From Sphingomonas horti (GTDB taxonomy: Bacteria; Pseudomonadota; Alphaproteobacteria; Sphingomonadales; Sphingomonadaceae), in assembly GCF_009753715.1 (NCBI RefSeq), contig NZ_WQMS01000006.1:455781-519780 (forward strand): a DNA stretch of 64,000 nt. Direction: 5' to 3'. The translations under genes were made by a program, and so were the position numbers. The notes beneath the pieces were generated by a model. The model saw only the letters and a program-made list of their open reading frames with translations. It was not told the origin of the DNA and ran no database searches. Below, one piece after another: positions 8,447-16,746 of this stretch. The first letter of the stretch is position 1, and each line of letters opens with the position of its first letter.

Positions 8447-9403
8447 TCAGGCGCGCGCCGCGACCTTGCGCTCGATCACGTCCCAGATCAGCGCGGGCGT
8501 GTCGGTGCCGTTGAATTTGTCGATCGCGACGATCCCGGTGGGCGACGTCACGTTGATCTCGGTCAGCCATTCGCCGCCGATCACGTCGATGCCGACAAAC
8601 ACCAGGCCGCGGCGCTGCAGCTCCGGGCCGAGCGCGGCGCAGATCTCCCGCTCGCGGGCGGTCAGATCGGCCTTCGCCGCTTTGCCTCCGACCGCGAGAT
8701 TGGAACGGATCTCGCCTTCCCCCGGGATGCGGTTGACCGCGCCCGTCACCTCGCCGTCGATGAGGATGATCCGCTTGTCGCCGTCCGCCACGCCCGGCAG
8801 GAACGCCTGCACCATGTGCGGCTCCCGATAGGCGGTGTTGAACACCTCGATCAAAGACGAGAGGTTGGCGCCGTCGCGGCCGACCTTGAAAATCGCCTTG
8901 CCGCCGTTTCCGTGCAGCGGCTTGACGACGATCTCGCCATGCTCGGCCAGGAAAGCCCGCGCCGCATCGAGCTCGCGCGTGACGAGAGTCGGCGGCATGA
9001 AGCGCGCATAGTCGAGAACGAACACCTTTTCCGGCGCGTTGCGGACCGAGGCGGGGTCGTTCACCACCAACGTCTCATGTGCGATCCGCTCGAGCAGGTG
9101 GGTGGCCGTGATGTAGCCGAGGTCGAATGGCGGGTCCTGCCGCATCAGCACCACGTCGATGTCGCGGCCGAGATCGATCGTGACCGGCGCGTCGATGGTG
9201 AAGTGATTGCCGACGACCGGTTGCACCCGCACCGGATGGGCGACCGTCCAGACGCGGCCGTCGCGGTAGTTCAGCCGGTCGGCGGTGTAGTGATAGACCG
9301 CGTGCCCCCGCTCCTGCGCCTTCAGCATCAGCGCAAAGCTGGAATCGCCGGTGATGTTGATACCCTCCAGCGGGTCCATCTGCACGGCGACACGCAAGCT
9401 CAT
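8447..9403 (-). CDS. gshB: glutathione synthase
   Basis: GshB joins gamma-glutamylcysteine and glycine using ATP in the cytosol. The 318-residue protein has the N-terminal signature MDPLEGI, the ATP-grasp elements EIVVKPLHGNGGKAIFKV and VQAFLPGVADGDKRIILIDG, and the metal-binding end LTEINVTSPTGIV. Length matches the family (about 315 aa). A GGGAG precedes the ATG by 8 nt. It sits 17 nt after yraN in a conserved proteobacterial neighbourhood. The first-step enzyme gshA is not in the window. Confidence 0.97.
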   Translation of the reverse strand: MSLRVAVQMDPLEGINITGDSSFALMLKAQERGHAVYHYTADRLNYRDGRVWTVAHPVRVQPVVGNHFTIDAPVTIDLGRDIDVVLMRQDPPFDLGYITATHLLERIAHETLVVNDPASVRNAPEKVFVLDYARFMPPTLVTRELDAARAFLAEHGEIVVKPLHGNGGKAIFKVGRDGANLSSLIEVFNTAYREPHMVQAFLPGVADGDKRIILIDGEVTGAVNRIPGEGEIRSNLAVGGKAAKADLTAREREICAALGPELQRRGLVFVGIDVIGGEWLTEINVTSPTGIVAIDKFNGTDTPALIWDVIERKVAARA

Positions 9404-9420
9404 TCACATTCTCCCGCGAG

Positions 9421-9774
9421 TCAGCCGACCCAAGCGTTGCGGATGTGGCGGGGCAAGCTCCACGGCGCAAGCAGGATCACGTCGACACGAATGTCATCGC
9501 CGGGCCGGCCGTAGCGCGGCGCCAGCATCGATGCGGCCGACGCGACGCGGGAAAGCCGGAATTCATCGATCGCCAGATCGAGCTCGGGCCGGGTGGCGCG
9601 GGTCTTCACTTCCACGAACAGGGTGGTCCGCCCACGACGCGCAACCAGGTCGACTTCGCCCACCGGCGTGCGGACGCGACGGGCGACGATGCTCCAACCC
9701 TGAAGGTTGAGCCAGAGCGCGGCGGCCGCCTCGCCCGCGCGGCCGCGACGTTCGGCACGTTGGCGGTCACGCAT
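9421..9774 (-). CDS. yraN: YraN family (UPF0102) nuclease-like protein
   Basis: Small basic protein (117 aa) with the restriction-endonuclease-like core of UPF0102: GEVDLVARRG, then VEVKTR (an Asp...Glu-x-Lys triad) and an N-terminal RRGRAGE helix. Family members are predicted Holliday-junction-resolvase-related proteins of unsettled function. The ATG overlaps the end of rsmI by 8 nt, indicating translational coupling; rsmI-yraN is a conserved gene pair. Confidence 0.92.
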   Translation of the reverse strand: MRDRQRAERRGRAGEAAAALWLNLQGWSIVARRVRTPVGEVDLVARRGRTTLFVEVKTRATRPELDLAIDEFRLSRVASAASMLAPRYGRPGDDIRVDVILLAPWSLPRHIRNAWVG

Positions 9775-10606
9775 CCGATTTCAATATCATTGCCCGGGCG
9801 TAGAGCGCCTTGCGATCGGCGCCAAACGCCTTCGCGACCTCGCCCGCGGCCTTGGCGGGCGGCAATCGCTCCAGGGCCTCACGCAAGGCCTTTTCCACCT
9901 CGTCCTCGCTCGCGGGCGCTCCTGCGCCGGGTGGAGCGACGACGATGACGATTTCGCCTTTGGGCGGGGCATTGGCGTAGCGGGCAGCCAGGTCGGGAAG
10001 GGGCGCAGTGATGGTCTCTTCGAAGGTCTTGCTGATCTCCCGCGTGACGGCAGCGTCACGCGGGCCGAGAGCGCCTGCCAGTGCGGCGAGTGCGGCGGCG
10101 AGGCGCGGGCCTGATTCGTAGAAGATCAGGGTTGCACGAATTGCCGAAAGTTCGGCGATGGCGTCGGCGCGCGCCTTGGCCTTGGCAGGCAGGAAGCCGG
10201 CAAACAGGAACCGATCGGTCGGAAGCCCGGCGAGCGTCAGTGCGGCGATCGCGGCGCAGGGGCCGGGGATCGTCGTCACCACCACACCCGCCGCGCGCGC
10301 ATCGCGGACCAGCTTGTAGCCGGGGTCCGAGATCAGCGGCGTGCCTGCATCCGAAACGAGCGCGACCGATTCGCCGGCCATACGCGCGATCAGCTCGGGC
10401 CGCACCCGGTCGGCGTTATGGTCATGATAAGAGATCATCGGCCGCCGCGCGCCGATATGGTGGAGGAGCTTCGCCGTCACCCGGCTGTCCTCCACCGCCA
10501 GCACGTCGGCGCGCGCCAGCACGTCGGCCGCGCGTGCGGAAAGATCGGACAGGTTGCCGATCGGGGTGGCGACAATATAGAGGCCGGGTTTCAGCTTTTC
10601 TTGCAT
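9767..10606 (-). CDS. rsmI: 16S rRNA (cytidine-1402-2'-O)-methyltransferase RsmI
   Basis: RsmI 2'-O-methylates C1402 in the 16S rRNA decoding centre. The 279-residue protein has the tetrapyrrole-methylase fold: N-terminal LYIVATPIGNLSDLS, EDSRVTAKLL, the SAM-loop region VSDAGTPLISDPGY and TIPGPCAAIAAL. I start it at ATG 10606 (MQEKLKPG); the frame stays open further upstream, but that sequence is not family-like and is antisense to the divergent lipoprotein gene. Only 12 bp separate its start codon from that divergent gene, so the two leaders or promoters must overlap. Confidence 0.95.
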   Translation of the reverse strand: MQEKLKPGLYIVATPIGNLSDLSARAADVLARADVLAVEDSRVTAKLLHHIGARRPMISYHDHNADRVRPELIARMAGESVALVSDAGTPLISDPGYKLVRDARAAGVVVTTIPGPCAAIAALTLAGLPTDRFLFAGFLPAKAKARADAIAELSAIRATLIFYESGPRLAAALAALAGALGPRDAAVTREISKTFEETITAPLPDLAARYANAPPKGEIVIVVAPPGAGAPASEDEVEKALREALERLPPAKAAGEVAKAFGADRKALYARAMILKSDA

Positions 10607-10618
10607 GTAAGGGACGTC

Positions 10619-11806
10619 ATGGCAGAGGCAGCGACCGCGCCGCAACACTGGGTCCGGCGAGCGACGAGGTTTGGCGCATTTGCCGGCCTGATGGCGCTTG
10701 CGGCCTGCGTGTCCGGTCCGCGCCGGGGCACCACGCCGCCGCCCCCGCCGCCGCCTGTCGTCGAGACGCCCCGCCCGGTCGGTCCGGAGCTGCCGGAAGA
10801 CCAGAATCGCCACCGGATCGCTCTGCTGGTGCCGCTGTCCGGCCCCAATGCGGGCGTCGGCCAGTCGATCGCCAATGCCGCGAATCTTGCCGTGCTCGAC
10901 ACCGGCGGCAAGCGGATTCGCGTCACCTTCTACGATACTGCCCCCGGCGCCGCGGCGGCGGCCAGCCGCGCCGTCAACGAAGGCAACAAGATCATCCTGG
11001 GGCCGCTGCTGGCGGAAAATGTGCGGCTGGTCCTGCCGGTCGCGCAGAAGGCGCATGTGCCGCTGATCAGCTTTTCGAACGATACCAGCGTGGCAGGCAA
11101 CGGCGCCTTCATCATGGGATACACGCCGGCGGAATCGATCGACCGCGTCGTCCGCTTCGCGCGATCGAAAGGCATGACGAAGTTCGCGGCGCTCGCCCCC
11201 GTGGGCACCTATGGCCGGCGCGCGACGAATGCGCTGCTGCGCTCGGTCGAAAGCGCTGGCGGACAGGTCGTCGCGATGCAGATGTACGATCGCAGCAAGG
11301 GCGGCTTGGCGAGCGCGATCGCGAAAATCGACAGCGCCCCCTATGACGCCGTCCTGATCGCCGACAATGCCCGCAACGCATCCGGCGCGGTCACTCTGCT
11401 GCGCAAGGAGGTACCGAACGCAAAGGTGCTGGGCACCGAACTGTGGAACACCGAGACCGGTATCGCCAGCATGATTACGCTGCATGGCGCCTGGTTTGCG
11501 AGCGTGTCGGACAATCTCTACCGCCAGCTCGCCGCTAAATACCGCGTGAAATACGGCACGGGACCGTACCGGATAGCGTCAATGGGCTATGATGCGGTTC
11601 TGCTGGTTTCGCGGATCGCGCAGGACTGGCGCGTCGGAGCCGACTTCCCGATGGCGCGGCTGCTCGACCAGGGCGGTTTCACCGGAATTGATGGCCCGTT
11701 TCGCTTCCGCTCCGACGGCATCGTCGAGCGCGCGCTGGAAGTGCAGCAGGTGGGCGCCGGCGGGTTGACCGTGGTGAGCCCGTCGCCGGCGAAATTCGGG
11801 GAGTGA
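10619..11806 (+). CDS. penicillin-binding protein activator, LpoA-like lipoprotein
   Basis: The 395-residue product is a lipoprotein (hydrophobic segment ending LMALAAC, lipidated Cys30) followed by a Pro-rich linker and a periplasmic-binding-protein-like domain beginning near HRIALLVPLSGPNAGVG. In E. coli the homologous position next to rsmI is held by LpoA, which activates PBP1A. Here only the C-terminal type-I periplasmic-binding-like domain is present and the N-terminal TPR domain of LpoA is missing, as in shorter family members. Activation of a PBP is inferred from family and context. Confidence 0.88.
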   Translation: MAEAATAPQHWVRRATRFGAFAGLMALAACVSGPRRGTTPPPPPPPVVETPRPVGPELPEDQNRHRIALLVPLSGPNAGVGQSIANAANLAVLDTGGKRIRVTFYDTAPGAAAAASRAVNEGNKIILGPLLAENVRLVLPVAQKAHVPLISFSNDTSVAGNGAFIMGYTPAESIDRVVRFARSKGMTKFAALAPVGTYGRRATNALLRSVESAGGQVVAMQMYDRSKGGLASAIAKIDSAPYDAVLIADNARNASGAVTLLRKEVPNAKVLGTELWNTETGIASMITLHGAWFASVSDNLYRQLAAKYRVKYGTGPYRIASMGYDAVLLVSRIAQDWRVGADFPMARLLDQGGFTGIDGPFRFRSDGIVERALEVQQVGAGGLTVVSPSPAKFGE

Positions 11807-11811
11807 TCCTC

Positions 11812-11885
11812 CGTCACCCTGGGCTTGACCGGGGGCCCAGCTGTCTCGGTTGAGAAGGTGTGCTCGGCTCAAACCCGGATGACGG
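11812..11885. repeat. SR1 palindromic repeat, copy b (degenerate)
   Basis: Starts CGTCACCCTGGGCTTGACC and ends AACCCGGATGACGG with AGAAGGTG in the middle. It lies exactly between the convergent stops of the LpoA-like gene (11806) and hemW (11886), where it could act as a two-way transcription end. Confidence 0.75.
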
Positions 11886-13121
11886 TCAGGGCACGATCTC
11901 GGCAAGTATCCTGTCGAGCACGAGCATGCCCGATGGCGTGACTTGGAGACGGGTGCCATCCCGCTCCACCAGCTGATGCCCGGACAGTCGATCGGCGGCC
12001 GTTTCATCCACCAGCGTCTCGACTCCCGTCTCGGCGGCCAGCCGCGCCAGATCCACGCCTTCTTCCAGCCTTAGGCCCATCAGCAGGGCTTCGGCGGCAC
12101 GCGTTTCGGGCGATAGCGCGTCCTCGCTCTCGATGCCGTGGCCGTTGCGGGCGACGGCGGCGAGGAAATTTTCCGGCTTCTTGCGGCGGAAGCTGGCGGT
12201 GGCGAGCCGTCGGCCGTGCGCTCCCGGGCCGATGCCGACATAGTCACCATAGCGCCAATAAGTGAGGTTGTGCCGGCTCTCCTCGCCGGCGCGGGCGTGA
12301 TTCGACACTTCGTAGGCCGGCAGGCCAGCTTCGGCGGTCACCGCGCGCGTAAGCTCGAACAGCTCGGCGGAGTGGTCGGGATCGGCCAGCGGCAGCGCGC
12401 CTTTGGCGGCCAGCGCGGCGAAGCGCGTGCCCGGCTCGATCGTCAGCTGGTAGAGGGAGAGGTGCCCGGTGCCGAAAGTGAGGGCACGGCACAGCTCCGC
12501 TTCCCAGTCGGCGAGCGACTGGCGGGGGCGCGCGTAAATCAGGTCGAAGCTGACGCGCTCGAAGGCCGATTGCGCAGTGTCGAGCGCGAGCAGACCTTCG
12601 CTGAGGCTATGCGCGCGGCCGAGAAAGGCGAGCGCCGCATCGTCGAGCGCCTGAAGGCCGAGCGACACGCGGTTGACGCCGGCGCGGGCGAGGTCGCGGA
12701 ACCGCGCCGCCTCGACCGAAGAAGGGTTCGCCTCCAACGTGATCTCGATACCCGGCGCGAAGCCCCAATGCCGCTCCGCCGCCTCGATCAGCGCGCCGAC
12801 CGTCTCCGGCGGCATCAGCGATGGTGTGCCGCCACCGAAGAAGATCGATGTAAGGGGGCGGCCGGGCGTGAGGCGCGCTTCATGTCCCAGGTCCGCGAGA
12901 AGGGCGGTGCGCCACTGCTCCTGGTCGATCCGCTCCCGAACGTGCGAGTTGAAGTCACAATAGGGGCATTTCGAGACGCAGAACGGCCAATGGATGTAAA
13001 GGGCGAGGGGGTTAAGCCCCTCCCCTTCAGGGGAGGGGTTGGGGGTGGGGCAGTCAAGCGGACCGGAGCGGGTCACGGCCCCACCCCAACCCCTTCCCTG
13101 AAGGGGAGGGGCTAGATTCAT
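11886..13121 (-). CDS. hemW: radical SAM HemW (heme chaperone, HemN-like) with repeat-derived N-terminus
   Basis: HemW is a radical-SAM heme-binding protein thought to deliver heme to respiratory enzymes. The [4Fe-4S] motif is [10 protein letters not shown] (Cys48, Cys52, Cys55), followed by [10 protein letters not shown] and [10 protein letters not shown]; HemW lacks the extra N-terminal Cys-containing sequence of true HemN. The product is 411 aa from an ATG that overlaps the rdgB stop (ATGA). The normal family start lies close to LALYIHWPF, but here about 38 residues of Pro/Gly-rich sequence precede it, encoded by an SR2-like palindrome. No ATG lies nearer the domain; a GTG at codon 17 is an alternative start. 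Confidence 0.93.
   Translation of the reverse strand: MNLAPPLQGRGWGGAVTRSGPLDCPTPNPSPEGEGLNPLALYIHWPFCVSKCPYCDFNSHVRERIDQEQWRTALLADLGHEARLTPGRPLTSIFFGGGTPSLMPPETVGALIEAAERHWGFAPGIEITLEANPSSVEAARFRDLARAGVNRVSLGLQALDDAALAFLGRAHSLSEGLLALDTAQSAFERVSFDLIYARPRQSLADWEAELCRALTFGTGHLSLYQLTIEPGTRFAALAAKGALPLADPDHSAELFELTRAVTAEAGLPAYEVSNHARAGEESRHNLTYWRYGDYVGIGPGAHGRRLATASFRRKKPENFLAAVARNGHGIESEDALSPETRAAEALLMGLRLEEGVDLARLAAETGVETLVDETAADRLSGHQLVERDGTRLQVTPSGMLVLDRILAEIVP
13015..13113. repeat. SR2-like palindrome inside the hemW 5' coding region
   Basis: Inverted repeat with arms near AGCCCCTCCCCTTCAGGGGA (left) and the complement of TTCCCTGAAGGGGAGGGGCT (right), continuing inward as GGTTGGGGGTGGGG / CCCCACCCCAACC. 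Nearly the whole element is read as hemW codons 4-36. Confidence 0.85.
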
Positions 13122-13732
13122 AACAATGCCGCCTTCAGCTTCTCGAACGCCATGGCCCGGTGGCTGATCCTGTGCTTCTCGTCCGGGTCCATTTCGCCGA
13201 ACGTCTGATCGTAGCCGTTCGGTACGAACATCGGATCGTAACCGAAGCCGCCGTTGCCGCGGGGCGGCCAGACCAGGGTGCCGTCGACCCGGCCTTCGAA
13301 CGCTTCCAGATGGCCGTCCGGCCAGGCGACGGCGAGCGCGCACATGAAGTGCGCATTGCGCCCGGCTTCCGGGCCGGCGCGCTCCAGATGCTCCTCGACC
13401 AGGCGCATCGCGAGACCGAAATCCTTGTCCGGTCCCGCCCAGCGCGCGGAGAAGATGCCGGGCTCCAGCCCCAGCGCCTCGACGCACAGCCCGCTGTCGT
13501 CGGCGATCGCGGGCATGCCCGACAGGTCGGCCGCGAGCAGCGCCTTCAGTTCGGCATTGGCGGCGAAGGTGGTGCCGGTCTCGTCGGGCTCGGGCAGGCC
13601 AAGGCTGCCGGCCGACACCGGCTCGATGCCGTGCGGGCCGAGCAAGGCCGCGACTTCCTTCACCTTGCCGGGATTGTGGCTGGCAACGACCAGCTTGCCG
13701 GGCTGGAGCTTGCGGCTGTCCTGGTAATTCAC
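13118..13732 (-). CDS. rdgB: dITP/XTP pyrophosphatase (RdgB/HAM1)
   Basis: RdgB hydrolyses non-canonical purine triphosphates (dITP, XTP), keeping them out of DNA. The 204-residue protein shows the family entry motif [26 protein letters not shown] and the C-terminal [16 protein letters not shown]. Its start overlaps the rph stop by 4 nt (ATGA) and its stop overlaps the hemW start, giving a translationally coupled rph-rdgB-hemW operon that is common in alphaproteobacteria. Confidence 0.96.
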   Translation of the reverse strand: MNYQDSRKLQPGKLVVASHNPGKVKEVAALLGPHGIEPVSAGSLGLPEPDETGTTFAANAELKALLAADLSGMPAIADDSGLCVEALGLEPGIFSARWAGPDKDFGLAMRLVEEHLERAGPEAGRNAHFMCALAVAWPDGHLEAFEGRVDGTLVWPPRGNGGFGYDPMFVPNGYDQTFGEMDPDEKHRISHRAMAFEKLKAALL

Positions 13733-14433
13733 CGGCCCACGGCCCTGGCTTGCGCCGCGAATATCTCCGCGCAGCCGATCCGGGCGAGGCGGAGCAGCCG
13801 CAGCAGCCCCTCCTCGTCATAGCAGGCGCCTTCGGCGGTCACCTGCGCCTCGATGATGTTGTTGTCGTCGGTCAGCACGAAATTCCCGTCGCAATGGGCC
13901 GATGAGTCCTCGGGATAATCGAGGTCGAGCACCGGAGTTCCCTCATAGATGCCGCAGCTGACCGCGGCGACCTTGCGCTGGATCGGATCGACGGGAAGGT
14001 TCAGCGTGTCGATCGCGAGCCGCAGCGCGACCCAGGCGCCGGAGATCGAGGCGGTGCGGGTGCCGCCATCTGCCTGCAGCACGTCGCAATCGAGCGTGAT
14101 CTGGCGTTCGCCCAGCGCCTTCAGGTCGACGACCGCACGGAGCGAGCGGCCGATCAGCCGCTGGATTTCCTGCGTGCGGCCGGACTGCTTGCCTTTGGCC
14201 GCCTCGCGATTGCCGCGGGTGTGCGTCGCCCGCGGCAGCATCCCGTATTCGGCAGTGACCCAGCCTTCGCCCTTGCCGCGCAGGAACGGCGGCACGCGCT
14301 CCTCGACACTGGCCGTGACCAGCACCTTGGTGTCGCCGAAGCCGATCAGCACGGAGCCCTCGGCGTGGCGGGTGTAATTGGGCTCGATGATGATGGCGCG
14401 CATCTGATCGGGCGCGCGGCCTGAGGGTCGCAT
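13729..14433 (-). CDS. rph: ribonuclease PH
   Basis: RNase PH is a phosphate-dependent 3'-5' exoribonuclease that trims tRNA precursors. The 234-residue protein begins [12 protein letters not shown] and carries [25 protein letters not shown] and [16 protein letters not shown], which bind phosphate and RNA. Length is typical (about 237 aa). First gene of the rph-rdgB-hemW operon. The 137 bp to the divergent hrcA is largely filled by an SR1 repeat. Confidence 0.97.
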   Translation of the reverse strand: MRPSGRAPDQMRAIIIEPNYTRHAEGSVLIGFGDTKVLVTASVEERVPPFLRGKGEGWVTAEYGMLPRATHTRGNREAAKGKQSGRTQEIQRLIGRSLRAVVDLKALGERQITLDCDVLQADGGTRTASISGAWVALRLAIDTLNLPVDPIQRKVAAVSCGIYEGTPVLDLDYPEDSSAHCDGNFVLTDDNNIIEAQVTAEGACYDEEGLLRLLRLARIGCAEIFAAQARAVGR

Positions 14434-14445
14434 TCAAAATCCTTT

Positions 14446-14541
14446 CGTCATCCCGGCCCTTCGGCAAGCTCTGGGCCGGGACCTACCTTCTTCGCCGCCG
14501 CCATGAAGGAAGCTAGGCCCCGGCTCAAGGCCGGGGTGACG
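14446..14541. repeat. SR1 palindromic repeat, copy c
   Basis: Arms CGTCATCCCGGCCCTT and AAGGCCGGGGTGACG with inner ACCTACCTTCTT / GAAGGAAGCTAGG. It occupies about 70% of the divergent rph-hrcA promoter gap, so promoters for at least one of these genes must overlap it. Confidence 0.85.
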
Positions 14542-14570
14542 AAAACAGCGGACGCAACTATCTCTCCGCC

Positions 14571-15611
14571 ATGGCTACTCAGCCGATCGCAGAATTGTCC
14601 GACCGGGCGCGCGAAGTGTTTCGCGTGGTGGTCGAATCGTATCTCGGCTCGGGGAGCCCGGTCGGATCGCGGACCATATCGAAGCTGGGCGGGTTCAACC
14701 TGTCGCCGGCCTCGATCCGCAACGTGATGCAGGATCTGGAGGAGGCCGGCCTCCTTTCCGCGCCTCATATTTCAGCGGGGCGGATGCCGACCGAGCAGGG
14801 GCTGCGGCTGTTCGTCGATGCCATCATGCAGGCAGCCGAGCCCTCCCCGGAAGAGCGGCGGCTGATCGAGCGGCAGTTGAGCGGCGGGCCGATCGAAAGC
14901 GCGCTGTCCGCGGCGACGACCGCGCTGTCGGACCTCTCCGCCTGCGCCGGGGTGGTGATGGTGCCGAAGCGCGAGCCGCGGCTGCGGCAGATCGGCTTCG
15001 TGCCCCTGTCGCGTGATCAGGCGATGGCCGTGCTGGTCGGGCAGGACGGCAGCGTCGAGAATCGCGTGATCGAATTGCCGCGCGGCACCACGCCTTCGGC
15101 ACTGGTCGAGGCGGCGAATTTCGTCAGCGCGGAGCTGAGCGGGCTGACTCTGGGCGAAGCACGGGCACGCCTGTCGGCCGAAATCCGCCGGGGCCGGGCG
15201 GCGCTCGACCGAGCTTCCCGCACGCTGATCGAGCATGGGCTCGCCGTCTGGTCCGAGGACGGCGATCGCCGGCCGGTGCTGATCGTGCGCGGCCAGTCGC
15301 ACCTGCTCGACGGCGGCGCGGCCGAGGACCTGGAGCGCGTGCGGCAGCTGCTCGGAGAGCTGGAGGACCGGCAGGAGATCGCGCGGCTGCTCGACAGCGC
15401 GGCCGAAGGTGCCGCGACCAAGATTTTCATCGGATCGGAGAACAAGCTGTTTGCCCTGTCCGGCTCGTCCGTGATCGCCTCGCCCTATCGGGGGAGCGAT
15501 GGGCGGGTGGTGGGCGTTGTCGGGGTGATCGGTCCGACCCGGTTGAACTATGCGCGAGTGGTCCCCATGGTGGATTTCACGGCACAAACCCTTTCGAGAT
15601 TGATGGGATGA
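14571..15611 (+). CDS. hrcA: heat-inducible transcription repressor HrcA
   Basis: HrcA represses class I heat-shock genes by binding CIRCE. The 346-residue protein has an N-terminal winged-helix domain (about 1-80; LSDRAREVFRVVVESYLGSG, SRTISKLGGFNLSPASIRNV) and a C-terminal dimer/GAF-like domain ending VVGVIGPTRLNYARVVPMVD. It precedes grpE with an ATGA overlap. I see no CIRCE sequence (TTAGCACTC-N9-GAGTGCTAA) in its leader, so autoregulation is not supported here. Confidence 0.97.
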   Translation: MATQPIAELSDRAREVFRVVVESYLGSGSPVGSRTISKLGGFNLSPASIRNVMQDLEEAGLLSAPHISAGRMPTEQGLRLFVDAIMQAAEPSPEERRLIERQLSGGPIESALSAATTALSDLSACAGVVMVPKREPRLRQIGFVPLSRDQAMAVLVGQDGSVENRVIELPRGTTPSALVEAANFVSAELSGLTLGEARARLSAEIRRGRAALDRASRTLIEHGLAVWSEDGDRRPVLIVRGQSHLLDGGAAEDLERVRQLLGELEDRQEIARLLDSAAEGAATKIFIGSENKLFALSGSSVIASPYRGSDGRVVGVVGVIGPTRLNYARVVPMVDFTAQTLSRLMG

Positions 15612-16153
15612 TGGACGAGAACGAGACGGTTCGCGAAGACACGGCTGCGGATGCGCCCGAAGTGGCGGAACATGATCGGATGCAGGCGATGGAGGCGGAG
15701 CTGGCCGAGGCAAAGGCCGCCGTGCTCTACGCCCAGGCCGAGACGCAGAATGTCCGGCGGCGGCTGGAAAAGGACGCGCAGGACGCACGTGCCTATGCGG
15801 CGACCGGCTTTGCCCGCGACATGCTGTCGGTCGCCGACAATCTGGAGCGCGCGCTGCAGGCGATCCCGGCCGACCTGCACGAGGACGAGCGCTTCAAGGG
15901 CCTGATCCTGGGGATCGAGGCGACGGCGCGCGAGTTGACGGCGGTGTTCGAGCGCAACGGCATCGTCAAGATCACGGCGCTGGGCGAGAAGCTCGATCCG
16001 CACCGCCATCAGGCGATGGTCGAATTGCCGACCGCCGATGTCGAGCCGGGCACGATCGTCCAGGAGATGCAGGCCGGCTACATGATTCGCGACCGCCTGC
16101 TGCGCCCGTCGCTTGTGGGTGTGGCCAAGGCGGCGGAAGCGGTTGGGGCCTGA
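15608..16153 (+). CDS. grpE: DnaK nucleotide exchange factor GrpE
   Basis: GrpE releases ADP from DnaK. The 181-residue protein has a charged, disordered N-terminus, a long coiled-coil (about 30-80; AEAKAAVLYAQAETQNVRRR) and the beta-wing with HQAMVELPTADVEPGTIVQE. Two adjacent ATGs occur at the start; both overlap the hrcA stop. dnaK and dnaJ do not follow: an SR1 repeat and secG come next. Confidence 0.97.
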   Translation: MMDENETVREDTAADAPEVAEHDRMQAMEAELAEAKAAVLYAQAETQNVRRRLEKDAQDARAYAATGFARDMLSVADNLERALQAIPADLHEDERFKGLILGIEATARELTAVFERNGIVKITALGEKLDPHRHQAMVELPTADVEPGTIVQEMQAGYMIRDRLLRPSLVGVAKAAEAVGA

Positions 16154-16160
16154 TCATGGT

Positions 16161-16243
16161 CGTCATCCCGGGCTTGATCCGGGACCCGCCTTCTTTTTTC
16201 CGCGTCGCAAGAAGGTAAGCCCCGGATCAAGTCCGGGGTGACG
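16161..16243. repeat. SR1 palindromic repeat, copy d
   Basis: Well-preserved copy: CGTCATCCCGGGCTTGATCC and GGATCAAGTCCGGGGTGACG arms with CTTCTTTTTTC / GAAGGTAAG inside. It begins 7 nt after the grpE stop. Confidence 0.88.
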
Positions 16244-16295
16244 AAAGTTAGAATCATCGCTAAGGGCGTCGCCCTTCCGGAATAGAAAGACAGCC

Positions 16296-16670
16296 ATGTT
16301 CACCTTCCTCCTCGTTCTCCAGGCGCTGATCGCGGCGGGTCTCGTCACCGTCATCCTGATCCAGCGGTCGGAAGGGGGCGGCTTCACCGGCGGCAGCCCG
16401 TCGGGGCTGATGTCGGCACGCGGCGCCGCGGACTTTTTGACGCGCGCGACGGCGATCCTCGCGACGGCGTTCGTTCTGTGCTGCATCGCGCTGGCAACGC
16501 TCGCTGCGATGAACCAGCGTACCGGCAAGATCGACGCCTCGGCCGTCGCTCCGGCCCAGTCGGCGCCCGCTCCCGTCGCCGCGCCGACGACGAGCCCGAA
16601 CGATCCGCTCGCGGCTGCGGCCGGCCAGGCGGCAGGGAACGGCGCGGCGCCGACGCCGGCGACGAAGTAG
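16296..16670 (+). CDS. secG: preprotein translocase subunit SecG
   Basis: SecG is the small accessory subunit of the SecYEG channel. The 124-residue protein has two transmembrane segments (about 2-22 and 50-73) separated by the conserved QRSEGGGFTGGSPSGLM linker. A variable Ala/Pro-rich tail follows. It lies directly upstream of pyrG, a common order in alphaproteobacteria. Confidence 0.95.
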   Translation: MFTFLLVLQALIAAGLVTVILIQRSEGGGFTGGSPSGLMSARGAADFLTRATAILATAFVLCCIALATLAAMNQRTGKIDASAVAPAQSAPAPVAAPTTSPNDPLAAAAGQAAGNGAAPTPATK

Positions 16671-16746
16671 CTCTCAACCCCTTCCGCTTGTGGGAGGGGA
16701 ATATCGCTTGCCCCGCACCCGATCCCGCGGCTAGGGCTCGACTCCC

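Noticed and set aside
14542..14570. Possible CIRCE operator upstream of hrcA
   Set aside because: No TTAGCACTC / GAGTGCTAA half-sites could be found in the leader or the rph-hrcA gap.
14772..15788. Long antisense frame over hrcA and the start of grpE
   Set aside because: Arg/Pro/His-rich composition typical of reverse-frame shadows in high-GC DNA; HrcA motifs are clear on the plus strand.
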